Of a stretch of 64,000 nucleotides of DNA, positions 17,068 through 25,790 are shown piece by piece. Both the position numbers and the translations under genes were made by a program. Origin of the DNA: an uncultured Christensenellaceae bacterium (lineage in GTDB: Bacteria; Bacillota; Clostridia; Christensenellales; Borkfalkiaceae); the NCBI GenBank assembly GCA_910586985.1, contig CAJUKK010000006.1, positions 62,001-126,000 on the forward strand, written 5' to 3'. The notes below the pieces were generated by a model. The model was not told the DNA's origin and searched no databases. It saw only the letters and a program-made list of their open reading frames with translations. Within the stretch, counting starts at the first letter, position 1; each line of letters opens with the position of its first letter.

Positions 17068-18513
17068 TTACTTCTTCTGGAATTTCGGATTTTCGCTGAG
17101 CGGACGTTCAAAACGGTTTTTATTGACCTGCGTCGGAATTTCCGTAGGATATACGCCGTCGAAACATGCCGTACAGAATCCCGTACCGTCGCCGCCCGTC
17201 AAAAGCCCCGCCTTGTCCAGATCGAGATACCCCACCGAATCCGCTCCGATAATCTTAGCGATCTCCTCTTCCGAATAGTGGCAGGCGATGAGATTATCCC
17301 GCGAAGCGATATCCGTACCGTAATAGCAGGGATTGAGGAACTTGGGCGCGGAGGACAAAAAGTGCACTTCCGTTGCGCCCGCATCGCGCAGTTGTTTCAC
17401 GATGGGACGGCTCGTTGTGCCGCGCACGATCGAATCGTCTACCAGAACGACGCGTTTCCCCTTGACTGCCGAGGCGATGACGTTGAGTTTGATTTTAACT
17501 CTGTCCTCGCGCATCTTCTGATCGGGCGCAATAAACGTTCTGCCGATATATTTGTTTTTTAAAAATGCAATGCCGTAAGGAATACCGGACGCCTGCGAAT
17601 AGCCGAGCGCGGCGTCGAGTCCCGAATCGGGCACGCCGCAGACGATATCCGCGTCGATTCTGTACTTCTCCGCAAGAAACGCGCCCGCGCGCTTTCTTGC
17701 ATCGTGTACAAAGCAACCGTCGATTTCCGAATCCGGACGCGCCGTATAGAAAAATTCAAACACGCAGAGCGACTTTTTAAACTTCCCGCAATGTGTTTTG
17801 TCGCTCCTGATACCGTCCTTGGTAATCACGAGCATTTCGCCCGGTTCGATCTCCCGAACGAGATGCGCGCCGACTGCGTTCAACGCGCAACTTTCGGAAG
17901 CGACGATAATCGCGCCGTCCTTGCGCGTACCGTAGCATAAAGGACGGAATCCGCGCGGATCGCGCACTGCTATGAGTTTTGCGGGCGACATCACGACAAG
18001 AGAATACGCTCCTTCAAGCCTGTCCATCGTAGCGACGACCGCCTCTTCGATCGAACGGGACTTGACGCGCTCTTTGGTTATGGCGTACGCGATCACTTCG
18101 GTATCCGACGTCGTATGAAAGATGCTCCCCTCGTTTTCAAGTTCGGAACGCAATTCGTAGGCGTTGGTCAGATTTCCGTTATGCGCAAGCGCCATGTTGC
18201 CCTTTAAGTGATTGACGACGATAGGTTGCGCGTTCTCTCTGCCGCTCGCTCCCGTCGTACTGTAACGGACGTGACCGATCGCCATTTCTCCCTCGCCGAG
18301 AGAATCGAGCCGCTCTCTCGTAAACACGTCGTTTACAAGCCCCGAATCTTTATAGGAGGTAAACACTCCGTCCTTATTGACAACGATTCCCGCCGATTCC
18401 TGCCCGCGGTGCTGAAGCGCGAACAGCGCGTAATATGCCGTGGACGCCACGTTCTGAACGTCGGGGGCAAAGATTCCGAATACGCCGCATTCCTCGTGAA
18501 TATGTCCCGTCAT
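17068..18513 (-). CDS. purF: Amidophosphoribosyltransferase, [4Fe-4S] type
   Basis: PurF commits PRPP to purine synthesis by making phosphoribosylamine from glutamine. The 481 residues start MTGHIHEECGVFGIF; C9 should become the N-terminal nucleophile after propeptide cleavage. The PRPP loop VVLVDDSIVRGTT lies around 356-368. C447 and C450 (FCTAC) with a Cys near 250 match the cysteine ligands of the oxygen-sensitive [4Fe-4S] cluster known from B. subtilis PurF. It begins one base after the purC stop. Confidence 0.97.
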   Translation of the reverse strand: MTGHIHEECGVFGIFAPDVQNVASTAYYALFALQHRGQESAGIVVNKDGVFTSYKDSGLVNDVFTRERLDSLGEGEMAIGHVRYSTTGASGRENAQPIVVNHLKGNMALAHNGNLTNAYELRSELENEGSIFHTTSDTEVIAYAITKERVKSRSIEEAVVATMDRLEGAYSLVVMSPAKLIAVRDPRGFRPLCYGTRKDGAIIVASESCALNAVGAHLVREIEPGEMLVITKDGIRSDKTHCGKFKKSLCVFEFFYTARPDSEIDGCFVHDARKRAGAFLAEKYRIDADIVCGVPDSGLDAALGYSQASGIPYGIAFLKNKYIGRTFIAPDQKMREDRVKIKLNVIASAVKGKRVVLVDDSIVRGTTSRPIVKQLRDAGATEVHFLSSAPKFLNPCYYGTDIASRDNLIACHYSEEEIAKIIGADSVGYLDLDKAGLLTGGDGTGFCTACFDGVYPTEIPTQVNKNRFERPLSENPKFQKK

Positions 18514-18514
18514 A

Positions 18515-19228
18515 TTATTCCCCCGTCGTCACGCGCTTGAAAATCTCTTTATATGCGTCCTCAACGCCGCCCATGTCGCGACGGAAACGGTCTTTGTCGA
18601 GTTTCTCGCCCGTCTTTGCATCCCAGAAACGGCAGGTATCGGGAGAAATTTCGTCCGCAAGAACGATCGTTCCGTCGTTGAGTTTCCCGAATTCGAGCTT
18701 AAAATCGATGAGACGTACGCCGAGCTTTAAGAAATACGCCTTTAAAACTTCGTTGACTTTGAAGGAATATTTTTTGATGAGTTCGATCTCCTCTTTGGTT
18801 GCGAGCTTTAACGCGAGCGCATGATATGAGTTGAGAAGAGGATCGCCGAGATCGTCGTTCTTATAGGAAAATTCAATGGTAGGCTCGTCAAACACAATAC
18901 CCTCTTCCACGCCGTAGTGCTTTGCGAACGAACCGGCGGAAACATTGCGGATGATGACCTCGAGAGGAACGATCTTTACGCGCTTTACCACGGTATCCCG
19001 TTCGTTTATCTCCTCTACAAAATGCGTGGGAACGCCCTGCTGTTCCAAAAGCTGCATGAGCATGTTCGTCATGCGGTTATTGACGACGCCCTTACCCGCA
19101 ATCGTGCCTTTCTTGACGCCGTTAAACGCCGTCGCATCGTCTTTATACGAAACGATGCAGAGCGTTTCGTCGGCGGTCGCGTAAACCTTTTTTGCCTTTC
19201 CTTCATAGAGCTGAACAGTCTTTTCCAT
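18515..19228 (-). CDS. purC: SAICAR synthase
   Basis: PurC ligates aspartate to CAIR (step 7). The 237 residues are normal length and show the N-terminal YEGKAKKVY (8-16), SAGSFAKHYGV near 102, and ISPDTCRFWD near 197-206. AGGAGA lies 9 bases before the ATG. It follows purE by 34 bases. The next enzyme, PurB, is not in the window. Confidence 0.97.
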   Translation of the reverse strand: MEKTVQLYEGKAKKVYATADETLCIVSYKDDATAFNGVKKGTIAGKGVVNNRMTNMLMQLLEQQGVPTHFVEEINERDTVVKRVKIVPLEVIIRNVSAGSFAKHYGVEEGIVFDEPTIEFSYKNDDLGDPLLNSYHALALKLATKEEIELIKKYSFKVNEVLKAYFLKLGVRLIDFKLEFGKLNDGTIVLADEISPDTCRFWDAKTGEKLDKDRFRRDMGGVEDAYKEIFKRVTTGE

Positions 19229-19262
19229 GATACTCTTCTCCTGTTATTTTAAAAAAATATTT

Positions 19263-19757
19263 TTAAAGATGATACTTTACCGAAATTTCGGCATTTTTAA
19301 TAAGAACTTTTTCCGCGGCTTCCGCGCGTGATTTTAACAGCTTTTCATAGAGCTCGTCGTCCGATGCCGCGAGAATCTGAACGGCAAGAAGAGCCGCGTT
19401 CTGCGCCCCGTCGATCGCCACCGTCGCCACGGGAATTCCCGAAGGCATTTGCACCGTGGATAAAAGCGCGTCAAGTCCGTCAAGCGTAGAACTTTTAACG
19501 GGAATCCCGATAACGGGCAAACAAGTATTCGCCGCAATCGCTCCCGCAAGGTGCGCAGCTTTCCCCGCCGCCGCAATGATCGCGCCGAAACCGTTCTTTT
19601 TGGCATCGAGCGAAAACGCGCGCGCCTCTACGGGAGTGCGATGCGCGGAATATACGTGCACCTCGAACGGAACGCCGTATTCCCGAAAAACGCCGAACGC
19701 CTTTTCCACTACGGGGAGATCGCTGTCGCTCCCCATGATGATCGCCACTTTCTTCAT
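19263..19757 (-). CDS. purE: AIR carboxylase / N5-CAIR mutase PurE
   Basis: First gene of the operon. PurE makes CAIR (step 6). With the ATG at 19757 it has 164 residues: IMGSDSDLP at 7-15, YSAHRTP near 36-42, and AAAGKAAHLAG near 65-75. The AGKAAHL variant, instead of AGGAAHL, is one I associate with clostridial enzymes; no purK is linked here, so whether it uses CO2 directly or N5-CAIR cannot be settled from this window. GGAGG sits 6 bases before the ATG; an in-frame ATG at 19850 has no ribosome binding site. Confidence 0.95.
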   Translation of the reverse strand: MKKVAIIMGSDSDLPVVEKAFGVFREYGVPFEVHVYSAHRTPVEARAFSLDAKKNGFGAIIAAAGKAAHLAGAIAANTCLPVIGIPVKSSTLDGLDALLSTVQMPSGIPVATVAIDGAQNAALLAVQILAASDDELYEKLLKSRAEAAEKVLIKNAEISVKYHL

Positions 19758-19880
19758 GTCAACCTCCGTAAACGCAGGAAAGGCAGTAAGACCTACTGCC
19801 CCGCCGTTTCTCAATATTCTTTCTTTGCATTGCCGAAAACATATTTGCAAACTGCAAATTATGACACTTTGTTTTCATGA
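19758..19880 (-). promoter_or_regulatory. 5' leader of the purine operon
   Basis: About 120 bases lie between the expected transcription start and purE. Two short hairpins can be read on the minus strand: ATTTGCA/TTGCAAAT (plus-strand about 19842-19858) and GGCAGTA/TACTGCC (about 19784-19802). Neither has a following T run. I do not see the conserved core of a purine riboswitch. The leader may still be regulatory. Confidence 0.35.
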
Positions 19881-19884
19881 TATA

Positions 19885-19913
19885 ATTATATCAAATCACA
19901 CTCCGTCCGTCAA
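19885..19913 (-). promoter_or_regulatory. Promoter of the purine operon
   Basis: The minus strand reads TTGACG (19908-19913), a 17-base spacer, and TATAAT (19885-19890). A TTCGAACG just upstream of the -35 box contains CGAAC, the core of the Bacillus PurR box, but the flanks do not match, so PurR control is only a possibility. Confidence 0.85.
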
Positions 19914-20051
19914 GCGTTCGAAAGGCTTTTCATAGGCAATCTCGTCCCCTTTTTTTATCCCTTTTGTCCGTTGAAGATATCTGCGTCTGCAATTATTTGT
20001 TTTACTTATGACTCGTATAATCAATACAAATACGCATAATATTTGATTCCC

Positions 20052-20081
20052 TTGACAGAATGCATAATAATAGAGTAATAT
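20052..20081 (+). promoter_or_regulatory. Promoter of the repeat lipoprotein gene
   Basis: TTGACA (20052-20057), an 18-base spacer and TAATAT (20076-20081), 45 bases before the start codon. Confidence 0.65.
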
Positions 20082-20126
20082 GTATGAAAATACTGTTTTT
20101 TGAAAAACTTTTGTTGGAGGAAGAAT

Positions 20127-23100
20127 ATGAACAAAAAACGTTTGTTACTCTCGGTGTTCGCGGCTCTTTCCGCTTGTTCACTGACTTTTGCGTTTACCGC
20201 CTGTAACGACGTACCGCCAAGCGGGCAAACGCCGCCGGGCGGAACGAACCCCGTCGACCCGCCGCCCGTTGATCCCGATCCGATCGACCCGAACCCCGTT
20301 GATCCCAATCCCATCGATCCGAACCCTGTTGATCCGAACCCTGTTGATCCCGATCCGATTGATCCGGCGCCTGAAAAAGTAGACGTAGGCGTATTCGCCC
20401 GCAAATGGTACAGCTCTGACAAAACGCTCGATCTGGACGCTCAGACGCTCACCGGCGCGGACGATTTTCAGATAACCGATATCGAAGGAGAGGGCAAAGA
20501 TACGGTAATCTCCTGTAAAACGGGAGAAAAAACGTATACGCTCAGACTGACGGAAGACGGAAAACTCGGCATGTACGAAACTTCCTCGGAAGAGCTACCC
20601 TCCCCATCGGCTGTTTTTATGGTTGAAACGGGCGCTTTGGCGGGATCGTGGCAGATGATCAACGATTCGAGCAATCAAAACTTCTATTATCAGATCGACT
20701 ATAAACCGACGGAAAACGGAAAGTTCGCAATCGATCAGATCAACCTGCACACGGACGAATCGATAACGACTTATGAAACGGATACCGCTTTTTCTTTCAA
20801 CGACGAAGGCGAAGCCGTCGTAAGCGCGCTGCAACTTTCCTACGGATACACGCTTTGCAGCGCGGAATTTACGCAAAACGGACTTTTATATCTCGTTGCC
20901 GATTATTTCGAGGACGTCTGCCGTCCCTATGATTTTGCCGCGCCCGAATACGAAACGGAAGAGGGCATGAGCATCGTGTTTGACAAAGACGGAGAAACGG
21001 TCACGGTTGACGGCGAAAAAGTTTCGTGCGAATTCGAATTGAGCGAATACGGCGCAGCGTACGCTTTTACGGCAAACGAGGTAAAATATTTGTTGCAGAG
21101 CACGCAGAGCGGCGTTCGGCTCATCGCAAACGGTAAGGCGGAGCACCTCTATACCTCCGATCTTTCCGCACTCGTCGGCACGTGGTCGAACGGCGACGGC
21201 AGCATCGAAGTGACGATCGAAGAAAACGGCGAGGCGCAACTCAAACAGTTCGGCGTAAATACGCAAATCAGCCTCAACCGCAACCTGAAAGACGGCGAAG
21301 TCACTTACAGTTTCACGCGCGGACAACATATCGTAACGCTCAAACCGATCGCAGGGATCGGCGCGGCGATCGAATTACAGTCTGACAACAACGACTACAA
21401 CGGATACTATATCAACACGTTGGCGCGCGCAGAATTCTTCGACTCCTTTACCAACAACTTACAGACGATGACGATAACGAGCGATCATAGCGTTGCGGTG
21501 AGCGATATCGGAAGTACCGCCGAAGCAAAAACCTACAAGGGCGAATTCGGCTATGAACCCGAACTCGAATGCGTATTTTTCGTCTACAACGAGATTTCGC
21601 CCACGGTCGTTCTGTTTATCGAACAGGGCGCGCTCATGGAAGCGAACGGCACATACGTTTGGCTCAACGGCGAAGCGTTGCAGAACATGCACAATAAACT
21701 CGCCGCGGGATTACAGGGCGCGGACGACGCGTTTACGTCGGGTAAATACGGCAATTCTTTGTCTTTCGATTTTTCGGGCGCAGTATCCACCGTCACGATC
21801 GACGGCGAGGAAAACCCTTTCTTCTGGAGCGCGGATCTTTCGGACGACGGACAGAGATATCTTGTCGAGGCATACTTTTTCTACGGCGAAGAGACGGACA
21901 GACACATCGCCATTGCGCTCCCCGAACAGAAGGGCGTTTTCGTTAAAACCTACGAGTTGCTCAACGACGAACCCGTCGAATCTTCGGAGAAATATATCTA
22001 CTTCGTCTCCCGCGAAACTTACGAGGCGCATCTCGGACTCAGTTTCACCTATGCCGGAGCGTACGCAAACGAAACGATGACGTTGACCAGCGACGGAAAG
22101 TTCCTGCTTTCTTCCACGAATACCGACGCGACCGATTCTCTTACAACGTTGCAGGAGTACGAATATCATCTGTATGTACTCGACGACGGCAGATTGGGGA
22201 TTCAATTCGACGTCAATTCAAGCGTCTGGCCGTTTGCATACGTCGCAACGGACAAAAACTCGGCAAACGTGTTCGATTATAGCTACGTAAGAGCGGACTT
22301 TGCACCCTTTATCGGCACGTACGTTGCCGAGGACGGCTCTTCCATCGTGCTCTCCGACAAGGGTGCAATCTCCTACAACAGCGCGGACGGATTCCCCAAC
22401 TTTGTAACGCTCAAGGGCGAAATGACCGTAACCGACGGCGTGTTGACGGCGACGCTGAGCGTCGGATTTATGGAGCTTGCAACCGATTACACGTTGACCT
22501 TTACGGCAACGCAAGCAAAACTTACTAAAATTTCCGATCCGACAGTTACGATCGGATTTGCAAAGCGCGAAAAGCTCAATCCCTTTGCGTTCGTCGGCTC
22601 TTATACGTTCGGCGACAACAAAGTCGAGCTGTTTGTATCCGTACAGGGGTTGAACACCGTTCCCACCCTCTCCGGCACAATCAACGGAAGCGATATTTCT
22701 TACGGTACGTTCGGTTACGGTGCAAACGGCACGCAGGTTTATTCGTTCTTTGACGACGACTTCAATTCGTATCGGTTTACGCTTTCGGGCACGACGCTGA
22801 CGGCAAAATACGGCGCGGACGAACAACAGATCACCGTGACTCCCTATGCCTTTAAAGACTTTGCATTCGAGGGAACGAAAGCGGAAGGCTCGCATACGCT
22901 GAGCTGCGTACTCAAAGAGAACGGCTCCGCGCCCGTGTTCGTCTACGACGGAGAAACGTGCATCAATTACACGTTGAGCGTTGTAAACGGGGAGATGACG
23001 CTTACACTGAGCGCGGCGGGAGCATTTGCAACCGAGATTCCGCTCACTATAGGCGCCGACGGCGAAATCGAAGTGGGATTCCCTTCCGAAATACCCCTTC

Positions 23101-23141
23101 CTCCGCCCCCTCCGCCTCCCCCCGCGCCGCCTCTGTTTTAA
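20127..23141 (+). CDS. Large repeat-containing lipoprotein
   Basis: A 1004-residue secreted lipoprotein of unknown function. A signal peptide ends in the lipobox FTAC with the lipidated Cys at 26. A proline-rich stalk (about 43-84) made of (V/I)DP(N/D)P units follows. The rest is built from roughly ten ~90-residue beta-rich repeats; recurring marks are LAGSWQ near 171, LVGTWSNGDGS near 349, YAGAYANE near 642, FIGTYVAEDGS near 728 and FVGSYTFGDN near 822. The tail is a poly-proline run. The layout suggests a surface protein reaching out from the membrane. The start at 20127 follows TTGGAGG. It is monocistronic with its own promoter and terminator. Confidence 0.85.
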   Translation: MNKKRLLLSVFAALSACSLTFAFTACNDVPPSGQTPPGGTNPVDPPPVDPDPIDPNPVDPNPIDPNPVDPNPVDPDPIDPAPEKVDVGVFARKWYSSDKTLDLDAQTLTGADDFQITDIEGEGKDTVISCKTGEKTYTLRLTEDGKLGMYETSSEELPSPSAVFMVETGALAGSWQMINDSSNQNFYYQIDYKPTENGKFAIDQINLHTDESITTYETDTAFSFNDEGEAVVSALQLSYGYTLCSAEFTQNGLLYLVADYFEDVCRPYDFAAPEYETEEGMSIVFDKDGETVTVDGEKVSCEFELSEYGAAYAFTANEVKYLLQSTQSGVRLIANGKAEHLYTSDLSALVGTWSNGDGSIEVTIEENGEAQLKQFGVNTQISLNRNLKDGEVTYSFTRGQHIVTLKPIAGIGAAIELQSDNNDYNGYYINTLARAEFFDSFTNNLQTMTITSDHSVAVSDIGSTAEAKTYKGEFGYEPELECVFFVYNEISPTVVLFIEQGALMEANGTYVWLNGEALQNMHNKLAAGLQGADDAFTSGKYGNSLSFDFSGAVSTVTIDGEENPFFWSADLSDDGQRYLVEAYFFYGEETDRHIAIALPEQKGVFVKTYELLNDEPVESSEKYIYFVSRETYEAHLGLSFTYAGAYANETMTLTSDGKFLLSSTNTDATDSLTTLQEYEYHLYVLDDGRLGIQFDVNSSVWPFAYVATDKNSANVFDYSYVRADFAPFIGTYVAEDGSSIVLSDKGAISYNSADGFPNFVTLKGEMTVTDGVLTATLSVGFMELATDYTLTFTATQAKLTKISDPTVTIGFAKREKLNPFAFVGSYTFGDNKVELFVSVQGLNTVPTLSGTINGSDISYGTFGYGANGTQVYSFFDDDFNSYRFTLSGTTLTAKYGADEQQITVTPYAFKDFAFEGTKAEGSHTLSCVLKENGSAPVFVYDGETCINYTLSVVNGEMTLTLSAAGAFATEIPLTIGADGEIEVGFPSEIPLPPPPPPPPAPPLF
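20253..20372 (+). repeat. 15-bp tandem repeat encoding (V/I)DP(N/D)P
   Basis: Seven 15-base units (20268-20372), plus a degenerate one before them, encode VDPDP, IDPNP, VDPNP, IDPNP, VDPNP, VDPDP and IDPAP. The period is a multiple of three, so copy-number change would alter stalk length without breaking the frame. Confidence 0.85.
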
Positions 23142-23161
23142 CGGCATAAATACAACGAAAT

Positions 23162-23199
23162 AAAAAAACGGCGCAAGCTCTCCGCTTGCGTCGTTTTTT
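23162..23199. terminator. Bidirectional terminator
   Basis: CGCAAGC/GCTTGCG hairpin with a five-base loop, with A7 before and T6 after, between the convergent lipoprotein and SDR genes. Confidence 0.85.
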
Positions 23200-23203
23200 A
23201 CGC

Positions 23204-24067
23204 TCAACGCTGATTGAATTTTTTTCTTACCATATAGTCGGTAACGCGTTCGGGGAGCATCTTGTAAAGATACCGCATAACGTTATTTTTTACGCCTACG
23301 ACAGCGATCGGGGGCGGGTTCTTCTTTTCTACGAGCTTTAAAACCGACTCCGCAACGAGAGAAGGATTCATCCCGCCCTGCTCCATATTTGCAAGCGCCG
23401 CCGAAGCTTTTTTTACTGACGGCGAATACGAACCGCTTTCCTCCTCGCCGTACACCCTGCGGCTGTAAGTGAAATCCGTTGCCGTTCCTCCGGGGAGCAA
23501 CGCGCTCACGCGCACGCCGTGCTTTCTGAGTTCAAGGTCGGCTTCCCGCGCGAGCATGGCGACCGCCGCCTTGGACGAAGAATAAAATCCGTCGAAAGGA
23601 ATGGGAAGATCGCCGCCCATCGAACCGACGATAACGGCGCGTCCGCCTCTTTTTTTAAGATAGGGCGCAGCCGCTTTCAACGCTTCGATCGCGCCGAAGT
23701 AGTTGACTTCGAACAAATAGCGGTAATCTCCGCTCTTCGCATGTTCGACGGGCGCTGCCATCGAAAAACCTGCCGAATAGATAAGCAGATCGAAACTCCC
23801 CGTCTCTTCGCCGATACTCTCGATCGCGCCCCTGACTTCTCCTTCCTGCGCAGCGTCCGCCGTGATCGTACGCACACGCTCCCCTTTCAGCGACGTACGC
23901 GATATATTGAATACGCGGTAACCTTTTGCGGAAAGTTTGAGCGCGGTCTCCCTGCCGATTCCCGACGATCCTCCGACGATCACAGCCGTGCGTCGCGTAA
24001 AAGAGGCGGGTTTTTTATCCGCACTTTCCGTCGGTTCCGTCTTTACATTATTTTCCGTATTTTCCAT
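23204..24067 (-). CDS. Short-chain dehydrogenase/reductase
   Basis: An NAD(P)-dependent oxidoreductase of the classical SDR family; the substrate is unknown. The 287 residues have the cofactor loop GGSSGIG at 32-38, NAG-like SAG at 98-100, catalytic S149, Y162 and K166 (YSSSK), and a C-terminal tail (about 245-287) of the kind seen in membrane-associated SDRs acting on lipid or ketosphinganine-type substrates. The first ~25 residues are an extra charged stretch. There is no Shine-Dalgarno site; a CATACT box ends 7 bases before the ATG, so it might be leaderless, but the -35 box is poor. It lies 50 bases after the ZIP gene. Confidence 0.9.
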   Translation of the reverse strand: MENTENNVKTEPTESADKKPASFTRRTAVIVGGSSGIGRETALKLSAKGYRVFNISRTSLKGERVRTITADAAQEGEVRGAIESIGEETGSFDLLIYSAGFSMAAPVEHAKSGDYRYLFEVNYFGAIEALKAAAPYLKKRGGRAVIVGSMGGDLPIPFDGFYSSSKAAVAMLAREADLELRKHGVRVSALLPGGTATDFTYSRRVYGEEESGSYSPSVKKASAALANMEQGGMNPSLVAESVLKLVEKKNPPPIAVVGVKNNVMRYLYKMLPERVTDYMVRKKFNQR

Positions 24068-24117
24068 ATAAAAAAGTATGGACGGAATTTTTAAAATTAT
24101 TCATACGCGATTGCGCG

Positions 24118-24891
24118 CTATCCCAGCGCAACGTCAAGCACCATCATCAGGCAAAAACCGACGACAACGCTCGCGCTCGCAACCGTCTTGTTCCCCGCAA
24201 AACATTCGGGAATCAGCTCCGAACAGACAACCGCAATCATCGCGCCGGCAGAAAATGAGAGTGCCCACGGCATGAGTCCCGCAATCGCAGCCGCCGCAAC
24301 GGCGCCGAGCACGCACGAAGGAATTTCAACCGCACCCGACCCTTGCGAAAACAAAAAGCTCTTCAGCGGCCGCATTCCCTTGCTCCGCAGAGGAAAGGCA
24401 ACGCACATCCCCTCGGGAAAATTCTGAATGCCGATCCCGAGCGCGAGAAAGAGCGCGGAAATCACCGCCCCTTCCGCGCCCGCCGCCATGGCGAACGCCA
24501 CGCCGACCGCCATTCCCTCGGGAATATTATGTAACGTGACGGCAAGATATAAAAGCGCGCTCTTTTTATCGCCGAGCAGATTAAATTTCCGCTGCGTACG
24601 CGTAAGTATGAGATCGGAACAGATAATAAACGCACCGCCGAGAAGAAAACCGATTGTAACCGTAATATAAGCGGGCAGCGCGCTCTCGTATTCCAGCGCG
24701 GGAATGAGCAAAGAAAAGAAACTCGCCGCGATCATGATTCCCGCCGCAGCGCCCGTTGCCGCCGTTAAAAACGTTTGGTTGATTTTGCGGGAAAAGAAAA
24801 CGAAGGCAGCTCCGAGCGACGTCATTGTAAAAAGAAAGAGGGAAGCAAGAAAAGCCTGCATTGCCGCCCCCAGAGATAAAAACCACTGCAT
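24118..24891 (-). CDS. ZIP family metal transporter
   Basis: A polytopic membrane protein of the ZIP (GufA-like) family, expected to import Zn2+ or a similar divalent metal. The 257 residues hold about eight membrane segments, with the two metal-site helices marked by HNIPEGMAVG and NFPEGMCVAF. The cytoplasmic His-rich loop of many ZIPs is absent, as is common in the bacterial GufA group. I place the start at 24891, behind an ACGGGGGT ribosome binding site; the frame is open to 24945. The SDR gene follows 50 bases downstream. Confidence 0.93.
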   Translation of the reverse strand: MQWFLSLGAAMQAFLASLFLFTMTSLGAAFVFFSRKINQTFLTAATGAAAGIMIAASFFSLLIPALEYESALPAYITVTIGFLLGGAFIICSDLILTRTQRKFNLLGDKKSALLYLAVTLHNIPEGMAVGVAFAMAAGAEGAVISALFLALGIGIQNFPEGMCVAFPLRSKGMRPLKSFLFSQGSGAVEIPSCVLGAVAAAAIAGLMPWALSFSAGAMIAVVCSELIPECFAGNKTVASASVVVGFCLMMVLDVALG

Positions 24892-25098
24892 TTGTACGAC
24901 CCCCGTAAAAACTTCTGCACGCTTGCCAAAGACTTTTATTTGCAAGGCGCAGTCAATTTATCCTATGCCGGAATGGGCAAAAATGTTTCTCCGCGCCCGT
25001 GTCGGACGTTTTTTTACTTCTTACTCCGTCCGATATCAAACGCATTGTGTAAAATGCACAAAAATAAATATTTTCCGATTAAATTTCCCGCCAATATA

Positions 25099-25127
25099 TT
25101 GACAATTTAATTACACTATATTATAAT
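25099..25127 (+). promoter_or_regulatory. Consensus promoter of small membrane protein gene
   Basis: TTGACA, 17-base spacer, TATAAT, a full match to the housekeeping consensus, 32 bases before the ATG. Confidence 0.85.
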
Positions 25128-25159
25128 ATAGAAAATTTCATAATTCAGGGGGAATATTT

Positions 25160-25639
25160 ATGAATGTCGGCATGGCGGTATTCGGCGTTATTACGCTGAT
25201 ACTCACTGCATTTGTGGTCATTTATTATTCTTATTTATTTAAGAATACCGACCACGACGTATCGTTCTTTTTGAGCGTCGGGATTTTATCCTTTTTCATG
25301 AACATGTGCTCGAATGCGGGAAGCGCATGGACGCTCAACTATATCTATCTTATCGTAGATCTCGTATTTATCGGCGTAGGATTTTTGATCAATCTCGAAT
25401 CGACGCTCAACTTTTATAAGTCGATCGGCCCTTGGTTCAAAAAAACGTTTACCGATACAGCAAATATCGGTTGGGAAATTCTTTCCCTGCTCGTGTGCCC
25501 CGCGGGACTTTCGCTCTACTTCGTTTGGTATAAGGACGACGGTAAAAACGCGCTTGCCTGCAGATGCGGAAAATGCGGTATGTGGGGCGTGCTTATTTGG
25601 GTTGTTCTGCTGTGGATGATCCTTGGATTTGCCCTTTAA
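25160..25639 (+). CDS. Small membrane protein of unknown function
   Basis: A 159-residue protein with about four membrane segments (5-26, 34-54, 59-78 and 137-157) and, before the last one, a CRCGKCG cysteine cluster (about 131-137) that could bind a metal. I do not recognise the family. CAGGGGGAA precedes the ATG. It is monocistronic: its own consensus promoter is in front and a hairpin (25651-25672) behind. The strong promoter suggests it is well expressed. Confidence 0.75.
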   Translation: MNVGMAVFGVITLILTAFVVIYYSYLFKNTDHDVSFFLSVGILSFFMNMCSNAGSAWTLNYIYLIVDLVFIGVGFLINLESTLNFYKSIGPWFKKTFTDTANIGWEILSLLVCPAGLSLYFVWYKDDGKNALACRCGKCGMWGVLIWVVLLWMILGFAL

Positions 25640-25650
25640 TAAAAAATTCG

Positions 25651-25676
25651 ATCCCTGCCGACAGGCAGGGATTTTC
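25651..25676 (+). terminator. Terminator after small membrane protein gene
   Basis: Nine-base-pair hairpin ATCCCTGCC/GGCAGGGAT followed by TTTT, 11 bases after the stop codon. Confidence 0.7.
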
Positions 25677-25733
25677 CGTTCGGAAATAAACGCGCGGCGC
25701 TAATGCGGAGAGCGGAAATGTTCCCTAAAATCC

Positions 25734-25762
25734 TTGCATTTTGCGCAAAAATAGTCTATAAT
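25734..25762 (+). promoter_or_regulatory. Promoter of fba
   Basis: TTGCAT, 17-base spacer, TATAAT, 28 bases before the ATG. Confidence 0.75.
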
Positions 25763-25790
25763 TAAAAAAAACAATTTTCGGAGGTCTTTT

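Noticed and set aside
19758..19880. Purine riboswitch in the purE leader
   Set aside because: The conserved three-way junction core could not be found; only two small hairpins are present.
20268..20372. CRISPR-like array
   Set aside because: The 15-base units are contiguous, have no spacers and are coding.
22218..23207. 329-codon minus-strand frame opposite the repeat lipoprotein
   Set aside because: Shadow; the lipoprotein has a signal peptide, ribosome site, promoter and terminator, this frame has none.
23204..24067. Fifth leaderless gene (SDR)
   Set aside because: The CATACT box is well placed but the -35 match is only three of six, and it may be in an operon with the ZIP gene.
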